Shown piece after piece: positions 23,476-29,161 of a stretch of DNA of 29,161 nucleotides. How positions within the stretch are numbered: the stretch's first letter is position 1; every line of letters starts with the position of its first letter. Source of the stretch: Alistipes sp. (lineage in GTDB: Bacteria; Bacteroidota; Bacteroidia; Bacteroidales; Rikenellaceae); assembly GCA_017380955.1 (NCBI GenBank), contig JAFOCZ010000075.1, positions 1 through 29,161 of the forward strand, written 5' to 3'. The notes under the pieces are model-generated. The model did no database searches, was not told the DNA's origin, and saw only the letters and a list, made by a program, of their open reading frames with translations. The position numbers and the translations under genes were made by a program.

Positions 23476-24936
23476 ATGGCAGATAAGGGGTTGGAGACAA
23501 AGGTGGCGTCGGGCATCGCGTGGAGTTTCTTGGAGAAGATTCTCACTATGGTCATCCAGATGGTCGTAAGCATCATCGTGGCCCGAGAACTTATGCCCGA
23601 GGACTTTGGCGTTATGGCTATTATGACCTTCTTCACCTCTGTGGCGCTGGCTATCGTGGATAGTGGATTCTCCCAGGCTCTCATCCGCAAGGAGTCACCA
23701 TCGGACAGCGACTACCGCACGGTGTTGTACTTCAATCTCGCTATGTCCGTAGTGCTATATGGCGTTCTCGTTGCTGTGGCATACCCTGTGGCTATGCTCT
23801 ACGACGCACCCGTCATCTGGACCATAGCACCTGTCTTGTTCCTTGTGTTGCCTATAAATGCCCTCTGCGTTGTGCAGACGGTGATGTTCACGCGCGAATT
23901 CCGCTTTGCGCTGCTGTCGAAGGTTGTCTTCGTGGCATCGCTCGTTAGTGGTGTTGTGGCTGTTGTTATGGCAGTTATGGGGTGGGGTATATGGGCGTTG
24001 GTGGCACAGCGATTGCTTATGATGGGCATCAAGGCTCTGGCATTCTGGTCTATACGCCGCTGGAGGAGTGATGCTCCGCTGAGCCTTGCGTCGCTGCGTG
24101 CTATGGCACCATTCTCACTGCGACTACTCGCTACCGACCTTATCGCCTCGGTGTATAACAATGTTGCGCAACTCTTCATCGGCAAGATTCATAACACCTC
24201 GATGCTTGGTTACTACTCCCAGGCTCAGAAGTTGAAGGATTTGCCTGTTATCTCCACCGTGCAGGCTGTGCAGGGTGTTACGTTTCCTGCGCTGTCGCAG
24301 ATTAAGGATGACGACACGAAGTTCTCGGCGGGGTATCTGCGTATCTCGGAGATGCTCGCCTTTATGGTGTTTCCGCTGATGCTGGGTATGGTCGTCGTTG
24401 CCGAGGATATGTTCCTGCTCCTTCTCGGCGATAAGTGGATGCCCACAGTGCCCTATTTCGAGATTCTGGCACTCTCAGGGCTGTTCTACCCTCTGGGCGT
24501 TGTGTCGTATAATGTCCTGAAAAGCCGCAGCGATGGCGCGGTTATCGTGCGCCTCGAGATTGTGAAGCGCATAATCCAAACTCTGATTCTTGCCGTTACT
24601 ATCCCTATAGGTGTCACTGCTGTGGCGTGGGGTGTCACGGCTATGGCGGCTGTGGAGTGGCTGCTCAATACCGCCACCGCTATGCGCTATCTATCTTGTG
24701 ACTTCGGTGCTCTTCTGCGTCGTATGATGCCATCTATGGCGCTCGCCATTGCTATGTATGTCGTGGTCATACTCATAGTCCCTCACTTCGCTATGCTGCA
24801 CACCGCCCTGCGCTTAACGCTCAGTGTTGTTGTCGCCGCTACGTTCTACCTCTGCGGTGCGCTCCTGTTCCGCTTCCACGCCCTCCACGAGGCGTTATCT
24901 TTGGCGCAAGGTCTACTCCGTAGACCCAAGCATTAG
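23476..24936 (+). CDS. Polysaccharide flippase (MOP superfamily, WzxC-like)
   Basis: A 486-residue polytopic inner-membrane transporter of the lipid-linked oligosaccharide flippase type. The N-terminal amphipathic segment and VASGIAWSFLEK, followed by ELMPEDFGVMAIMTFF and GFSQALIRKES, is the hallmark of the WzxC/LPS-biosynthesis subgroup. About 12-14 hydrophobic helices are visible across the protein. It should move undecaprenyl-linked glycans to the periplasmic face. It starts 3 bases after aroQ, and its stop codon overlaps the thiL stop by three bases. No glycosyltransferase is adjacent; the nearest glycan genes are over 19 kb away at 1-3700, so it may serve that or another glycan. Confidence 0.85.
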   Translation: MADKGLETKVASGIAWSFLEKILTMVIQMVVSIIVARELMPEDFGVMAIMTFFTSVALAIVDSGFSQALIRKESPSDSDYRTVLYFNLAMSVVLYGVLVAVAYPVAMLYDAPVIWTIAPVLFLVLPINALCVVQTVMFTREFRFALLSKVVFVASLVSGVVAVVMAVMGWGIWALVAQRLLMMGIKALAFWSIRRWRSDAPLSLASLRAMAPFSLRLLATDLIASVYNNVAQLFIGKIHNTSMLGYYSQAQKLKDLPVISTVQAVQGVTFPALSQIKDDDTKFSAGYLRISEMLAFMVFPLMLGMVVVAEDMFLLLLGDKWMPTVPYFEILALSGLFYPLGVVSYNVLKSRSDGAVIVRLEIVKRIIQTLILAVTIPIGVTAVAWGVTAMAAVEWLLNTATAMRYLSCDFGALLRRMMPSMALAIAMYVVVILIVPHFAMLHTALRLTLSVVVAATFYLCGALLFRFHALHEALSLAQGLLRRPKH

Positions 24937-25868
24937 AAGTGCTCAAAACCGCGCATCTCTATCTCTGTGGGCTTGCCATCCTCGAGCCACTCTATGCTGT
25001 TACCCTCTACTATCGTGCCTATCGCCGTGAGCGTAGTGCCTGTTGCAGTGTGCAATGCCTCCCTTATGGCGTCGAATGCCGATGCCTCCACCGTCAGCAA
25101 TAACTCATAATCCTCGCCGCCTGTGGTGGCATAACGTATGTCGTAGTCGGTAGGTACTTTCGTGAGTTCTATTACCGCTCCTACTCGCGACTGCTCCATT
25201 ATGTGCTTTATGTCCGAGGCTATGCCATCCGAGATATCCATCATCGCGTGCACCTCCTCACGCGCGCCAAGCCATATGCCTTCTGCCACACGCGCCTGAC
25301 CCTTGCGATGTGCCTTTGCTGCTGCGGTGTTCAGGTCGCCGAACATTATGTCCACCAAGCCCTTCGACGATATGCCGAGTTTTCCTGTTACGGCTATTAT
25401 GTCGCCCACCTTCGCTGCCGCACGACGCTTTATGTTTGCCATTGGCGCACGTCCTATCGCCACCACGTTTATGGCAACCTTATCTCGCGACGCTGTGGTG
25501 TCACCACCCACCAGCGCCACACCCTCACGCTCCGAAGCCTCGTAGTAGCCACGCATAAACCTCTCTGCCCACTCTCCCTGCGCCGCCTCGGGCAACGCAA
25601 TGCTCAGTAGCGTCGCTATGGGCTTAGCACCCATCGCCGCCACATCCGAGATGTTGACCATCAGGCTCTTCTCACCCACCTCCTCGGGTGACGATGCGCC
25701 ACGCAGAAAGTGAATATCCTCGATGAGCATATCCGTAGTCATCACAAGTGCCTCATCGCCCATCGGCAACACTGTGCAGTCGTCGCCTATAGGCTCAAAT
25801 CCCGCGTGTGGCAAAGCGCCAAACATCGCGGCTATATCGCCGATAAAACCAAATTCGCTCTTTTTCAT
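24933..25868 (-). CDS. thiL: Thiamine-monophosphate kinase
   Basis: A 311-residue cytoplasmic enzyme that phosphorylates thiamine monophosphate to the active cofactor thiamine diphosphate. It has the ATP/Mg site of the PurM/ThiL fold: IGDDC (residues 27-31), MTTDMLIEDIHF (43-54), VNISDVAAMGAKP (71-83), and GGDTTAS near residue 140. ISDGIASDIKHI follows near residue 215. Length and motifs are standard. Its 3' end overlaps the flippase stop codon on the other strand. A TATCTTTG box at 25880-25873 is so close to the ATG that the message could be leaderless. No other thiamine gene or TPP riboswitch is seen nearby. Confidence 0.94.
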   Translation of the reverse strand: MKKSEFGFIGDIAAMFGALPHAGFEPIGDDCTVLPMGDEALVMTTDMLIEDIHFLRGASSPEEVGEKSLMVNISDVAAMGAKPIATLLSIALPEAAQGEWAERFMRGYYEASEREGVALVGGDTTASRDKVAINVVAIGRAPMANIKRRAAAKVGDIIAVTGKLGISSKGLVDIMFGDLNTAAAKAHRKGQARVAEGIWLGAREEVHAMMDISDGIASDIKHIMEQSRVGAVIELTKVPTDYDIRYATTGGEDYELLLTVEASAFDAIREALHTATGTTLTAIGTIVEGNSIEWLEDGKPTEIEMRGFEHF

Positions 25869-25872
25869 ACGA

Positions 25873-25880
25873 CAAAGATA
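25873..25880 (-). promoter_or_regulatory. Candidate -7 box of thiL
   Basis: TATCTTTG on the minus strand ends only 4 bases before the thiL ATG. No TTTG lies at the -33 distance. Either the transcript is leaderless or another promoter is used. Confidence 0.4.
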
Positions 25881-25927
25881 ATGCTTTTTGGTTTTATCCG
25901 CATCGCCACGCTGTTTTTTTATTTTTG

Positions 25928-25963
25928 GGTAGTGATGAGTAGTTATAGGTAGTTATGGGTAGA
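25928..25963. repeat. Short imperfect tandem repeats GTAGT(G/T)AT..
   Basis: Successive GGTAGTGATGA, GTAGTTATAG, GTAGTTATGG, GTAG units of about 10 bases lead up to the inverted-repeat element. Their complement-like counterparts (ACTCATTACTCACTACTCATT) occur inside the right arm at 26342-26363. Confidence 0.5.
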
Positions 25964-25968
25964 CGGAT

Positions 25969-26416
25969 AAAGTGAAAGGTGAAAACTGAAAACTGAAAAG
26001 TAAGGTGCGCTTGGCGCGCGGTTTATTTTTGAGTAGTAATGTGGCGCTACCCATCAATACCCATCTCTCCCCATAAAAATAAACCCGTCATTGCGAAGAA
26101 TTGCATTCGAGAACTTCCCTGATACCGTACTTGCTCTATGTAATTCTGTGGCAATCTACCTTTGTGTAAACCACCTCACTGATATTGTTTGATGCTATAA
26201 AGCACAGCCCTCGATGGATATTCCAGCGGTAGATACCCACGTCGGCGCAGCGGACGTATAACCGCTGAAGATACAAAACCGTGCGCCTCCTCGGTATGAC
26301 GCGGTTTATTATCGCCCCTCAGGGCGACCACATTACTAATTACTCATTACTCACTACTCATTAATCTGCGTCGCAGACACCTTACCTTTCAGTTTTCCCT
26401 TTTCCCTTTTCACTTT
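25969..26416. mobile_element. 448-base non-coding element with 39-base terminal inverted repeats (MITE-like)
   Basis: The left end (25969-26007, beginning AAAGTGAAAG and ending TAAGGTG) and the reverse complement of the right end (26378-26416) have the same length and 34 of 39 identical bases. A second pair lies further in: GTAGTAATGTGGCGCTACCC (from 26034) against the reverse complement around 26318-26338 (GTAATGTGGTCGCCC), and AATAAACC near 26079 and 26305. There is no open reading frame of note, so if mobile it would need a transposase from elsewhere. No clear target-site duplication is seen, so an ordinary long palindromic intergenic repeat is possible. Confidence 0.5.
26086..26158. repeat. 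CGTCATTGCG-type palindromic repeat
   Basis: CGTCATTGCGAAGAATTGCA (26087-26105 area) and, downstream, TGTAATTCTGTGGCAATCTA form an imperfect inverted repeat (ATTGC..AGAATT.CA shared). The leading CGTCATTGCGA and trailing GCAATC resemble a palindromic repeat known from many Bacteroidetes and other genomes. It sits inside the larger element. Confidence 0.5.
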
Positions 26417-26425
26417 AAAAAAGAA

Positions 26426-26454
26426 TGGGGAGTTCGTCTGCAGCGAACTCCCCA
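26426..26454 (-). terminator. Terminator of the beta-helix gene
   Basis: TGGGGAGTTCG (26426-26436) pairs perfectly with CGAACTCCCCA (26444-26454) around a 7-base loop. On the minus strand it is followed by CTTTTTT, so it ends the leftward transcript about 97 bases after the stop codon. Confidence 0.85.
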
Positions 26455-26550
26455 AAAGCAACGTTAATTAACAAATCGTGAAAGCAAAAAATAGAAAACG
26501 TCGCTTGTGTAGATTATTTACCTCTATAAATTACCTTACAGATTCACAGA

Positions 26551-29161
26551 TTACTCCTCCCAAGTACAATCAGTGAAGGTAACTGTAGCGATTGTTGTAT
26601 CAACTGCGTAACCTGGGCAGAAAGTACAGTTCACAAACTCTGTGTTAGAGTAAGGACGGCAGTACTTGTAACCAGAACCCGCACCGAATGAGCAATTAAT
26701 AAACTTAGCCTCTCCTGCATCCTCAGCGTATGATGTCCAACCGTTGAAAGTACAGTTAGTTGCCTCAATAGTCTGGTACAAGCCCTGGTCACAAGATATT
26801 GTGTATACAGTGCCGTCGCCTCCGATTGTTACGTTCTCCAAAATAACCTTCTCTGAATGTGTACTTGTGTGGTTGATAAAGATGCCACGGAATGAGCCAG
26901 TTATAGTAAGATTCTTGATAAGACCACCAGTAGTGTTGATACCAGAATCCCAAGTACCGCCAGCACCCTTGATGTTAAGAGTGTAACCGTTACCATCGAT
27001 AGTCTGACCGAAAAGAACATTGATACCAGTTGCGCCATAAGCATTGCTCATGTTTGCAGGATCGATCTTAATGTCGTTCATGAACAATACATTCTTCTGA
27101 GCCTCCAAAGCTGCTACGAGCTCATCAGCTGTAGAAACAACCTCTGCATCTGCAGGAACTACCACATACTTGCTATTCTTCTCAATAGCCTTGTAACCAT
27201 CAGCAAGGTAACTTGCATCAGGTTTAGCCTTAAATGTTCCACCCTTGATTGAAATTGAACCTCCCCAATTAAGTAGAGCATTGTTGAATGTACCTCCATT
27301 TATTACTACATTACCGTTTGTAAGAGCTGCAATACCATAGCCACCGTTAGATGCATTAAAAGTGCCACCATTAATGGTAATTAAACCTTTAATAACGTAA
27401 GCCAATGAGCCATCCATACCAATGTGTGTATATGTACCACCATTTACAATGACTTTAGCCTCTTCGTGGTTAATATAGAATACGTGGCTTGATGTGTTCA
27501 AGTATTCCTTGTTGATTGTACAGTCCTCAAGAGTTACAGTACCAGCAGTATTGCAAGCAATAGCACCCTGATAGCCTGTGATTGTTGCATTCTTGATAAT
27601 AATGCTTGAACCGTAGTTATTAATAGGATAAGATGGCCAGTCTTCCTTCTCACCTACCATCTCACGAATAGAAGAACCGATAATCTCTGTACCTTTAATA
27701 ATTAGTTGACCATTGTTCTGAATAGCAGAGCCGCCATTAGCGCCTGTTGAAGAGATTGTACCACCTACGATAGTAAGTGTACCCTCGTTCTTGATAATAG
27801 CACCTACGTACTTTGAGTGGCTACCTGTGATAGTCTTACCATTAAGGTTGATAGTAGCAATCTGACCCTCCTCGATAACCAATGGCTCTGTCAATTCAAC
27901 ATTGCGAATAAGAGAAATCTCATTTTCACCCTTAGCAAACTCAACGGCTTCTTCAATTGTCTCGAATCCATAGTAGTAATCAGAGCCAGGGTATGTAATA
28001 GCAGCATTCATAACTTCAACACGCTCATCACTTCCGTCAATTGTAACAACGCCGTCTTCTGCTCCATTTCTACCTTTCGTAGAGTCAGAACCCTCTGTTA
28101 CGTTAATTGTAGAGTTTGTCGCAATGATCTTAGCACCTACTGCAGCCTTGTTAAGACAGAGTGCTGCATACGACTCACCTGCAGTTGTATTATTGTCGTT
28201 GCAATTAACTGTTGAACCATCTACTGTTACATTAGTTCCTGCAGATGCAACGTTTACAGTACAGAGACCATTAAGTGTAGAATTTTTAATATCTACAACC
28301 GCACCAGGAGCAGATGCAGCAACGTTAACAGTGTAGTTAGCAGCAGTTGCTGTAACATTGTCGATTGTTACGTTTGTTGCGTTATTGATAATATTAATAG
28401 CACGCTCGCCAGAAGCTACGATGGTAAGATTCTTGATGGTTACGTTATTCGCACCGTCTACGTTGATAGCACGACCAGCCGTAGATGTAAGGGTCTTGCC
28501 GTTACCGTTGATTACAACATTGTCTGCAGTAATAGACAAAATCTCTGATGTAGTAAGATCCTCTGCGAATGTAAACTCACCACCGTTTTTGCAAACGTGC
28601 TTAAGAGCCTCAGGACTAGTAAAAACTTTACTTGTAGTAGTACCCTCAGCAACAGTTACACCACGTGTAACAACAACTGTAGCGTTTTCGTTATCAACGA
28701 GTGCACCAGTACCCTCGATAGCACCCTTACCAGCAAAAATCAATGTGTTACCGCTCTCAAGGACTACAGGCTCACCTGTACCGTCGTTCTGAATAGTAAC
28801 AGTGTAACCATTGAGGTTGATAATTGTGGTCTTAGTCTCGTTATTACCACGAGTGATAATAGGCTTAAACTCGTTCAAGTCAGCAGTAGTAACAACGATA
28901 TGGTTACCAAGGATATACTCCTCACCAGAGTTGAGTACATTAAGCAAGTGTGAAGCAGAGCTTACTACAGTTACGCGCTCCTGCTCCGCAAGGCCGTTGT
29001 TGATAGTAACCTTCACGTTGCCACCCTCTGTGAGAACCTCACCGATGATAGTTGTGAGCTTGTTAGCGTGAACAGGGATGTCGGTCACGAACTGTGTCTC
29101 CTTGATAAGAACGTCATTGCTATCCCAAACGTTCATAGTGAACTGAACAACATCAGGATTC
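26551..29161 (-). CDS. Large right-handed beta-helix surface protein (5' end outside window)
   Basis: At least 869 residues; the frame is open beyond the right edge, and the internal ATG at 29136 is not a convincing start. The first visible ~55 residues (ending DIPVHANKLTTIIGEVLTEG) look like the end of a DUF6562/fimbrillin-like domain of Bacteroidales lipoproteins. Then a long parallel beta-helix with Asn/Gly/Thr-rich rungs follows. Counting from 29136, four modules begin with an S.(A/E)EL..AL-type helix plus a strand (57-85, 172-196, 391-415, 667-690), each followed by an INLNG.T-type first rung (near 107, 208, 429, 713). Repeated GGTF turns lie at 459-635, and an NCTF/NCSF/DCTW Cys ladder at 782-856. 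No lyase catalytic site is evident, so adhesion or glycan binding is inferred. A terminator follows at 26426-26454. Confidence 0.8.
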   Translation of the reverse strand, partial: NPDVVQFTMNVWDSNDVLIKETQFVTDIPVHANKLTTIIGEVLTEGGNVKVTINNGLAEQERVTVVSSASHLLNVLNSGEEYILGNHIVVTTADLNEFKPIITRGNNETKTTIINLNGYTVTIQNDGTGEPVVLESGNTLIFAGKGAIEGTGALVDNENATVVVTRGVTVAEGTTTSKVFTSPEALKHVCKNGGEFTFAEDLTTSEILSITADNVVINGNGKTLTSTAGRAINVDGANNVTIKNLTIVASGERAINIINNATNVTIDNVTATAANYTVNVAASAPGAVVDIKNSTLNGLCTVNVASAGTNVTVDGSTVNCNDNNTTAGESYAALCLNKAAVGAKIIATNSTINVTEGSDSTKGRNGAEDGVVTIDGSDERVEVMNAAITYPGSDYYYGFETIEEAVEFAKGENEISLIRNVELTEPLVIEEGQIATINLNGKTITGSHSKYVGAIIKNEGTLTIVGGTISSTGANGGSAIQNNGQLIIKGTEIIGSSIREMVGEKEDWPSYPINNYGSSIIIKNATITGYQGAIACNTAGTVTLEDCTINKEYLNTSSHVFYINHEEAKVIVNGGTYTHIGMDGSLAYVIKGLITINGGTFNASNGGYGIAALTNGNVVINGGTFNNALLNWGGSISIKGGTFKAKPDASYLADGYKAIEKNSKYVVVPADAEVVSTADELVAALEAQKNVLFMNDIKIDPANMSNAYGATGINVLFGQTIDGNGYTLNIKGAGGTWDSGINTTGGLIKNLTITGSFRGIFINHTSTHSEKVILENVTIGGDGTVYTISCDQGLYQTIEATNCTFNGWTSYAEDAGEAKFINCSFGAGSGYKYCRPYSNTEFVNCTFCPGYAVDTTIATVTFTDCTWEE

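Larger units (their letters stand above)
25869..26550. other. 682-base gene-free intergenic region
   Basis: No reading frame with coding features is found on either strand. It contains the thiL -7 box, a GTAGTTATGGGTAG-type direct-repeat run (25928-25963), the inverted-repeat element (25969-26416) with an inner hairpin repeat (26086-26158), and the terminator of the downstream beta-helix gene (26426-26454). The last stretch, 26455-26550, shows nothing recognisable. Confidence 0.8.

Noticed and set aside
25869..25970. TPP riboswitch in front of thiL
   Set aside because: No conserved CUGAGA-type core is found, and the likely leader is near zero length.
25969..26416. Insertion sequence with its own transposase
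   Set aside because: The 448 bases have no frame long enough for a transposase on either strand, so it is listed only as a non-autonomous or structural element.
25925..26420. Possible CRISPR array from the repeated GTAGTTATGG and CTGAAAACTG units
   Set aside because: Units are only about 10 bases, unequal and directly adjacent, with no spacers of uniform length and no cas gene.

Overview
This 29 kb window reads as a chromosomal segment of a strictly fermentative, gut-type member of the order Bacteroidales. A relative of the Alistipes/Rikenellaceae group is plausible but not proven. The evidence is repeated Bacteroidetes-type promoters (TTTG, about 19 bases, TAnnTTTG), almost no Shine-Dalgarno sites, family-typical proteins (DUF6562-like/beta-helix surface protein, Bacteroidetes-type YidC, DUF349 repeat protein), an [FeFe] hydrogenase with its three maturases, and an acetate kinase/phosphate butyryltransferase/butyrate kinase cluster.

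Layout. 1-3700 (+): the end of a surface-polysaccharide locus (EpsG/Wzy-like membrane protein fragment, GT2, GT4, nucleotidyltransferase-like protein); the first two genes are visibly richer in A+T than the next two. 3725-4013 (-): two tandem tRNA-Glu(CTC) genes with a shared strong promoter and a terminator. 4192-4950 (+): a DUF3298 lipoprotein, convergent with a DegP/HtrA periplasmic protease (5005-6480, -). 6596-6711 (-): a probable 3' remnant of a dead gene with its terminator. 6745-8242 (-): hpt-queE-ftsB/divIC transcription unit. 8291-13433 (-): a tight operon hydA-hydE-hydG-hydF, where HydA has the signature of the less-studied group B [FeFe] hydrogenases. 13647-19278 (-): a DUF349 protein, CTP synthase and YidC, apparently one unit ending at a terminator. 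19640-22884 (+): ackA-ptb-buk. 23056-24936 (+): aroQ and a polysaccharide flippase, convergent and overlapping at the stop codons with thiL (24933-25868, -). 25869-26550 holds no gene but contains a 448-base element with 39-base terminal inverted repeats. 26551-29161 (-): the 3' part of a very large right-handed beta-helix surface protein that runs off the window.

How it works together. The hydrogenase operon and the ackA-ptb-buk operon together describe an anaerobic fermenter that can dispose of reductant as H2 and make ATP by substrate-level phosphorylation from acyl phosphates. The remaining genes are housekeeping (nucleotides, tRNA modification, cell division, membrane insertion, shikimate and thiamine pathways) or envelope functions (glycan synthesis, flippase, protease, surface protein). 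I see no CRISPR array, transposase, phage gene or defence system. The least explained pieces are the inverted-repeat element at 25.97-26.42 kb, the modular beta-helix protein and the group B-like hydrogenase operon.
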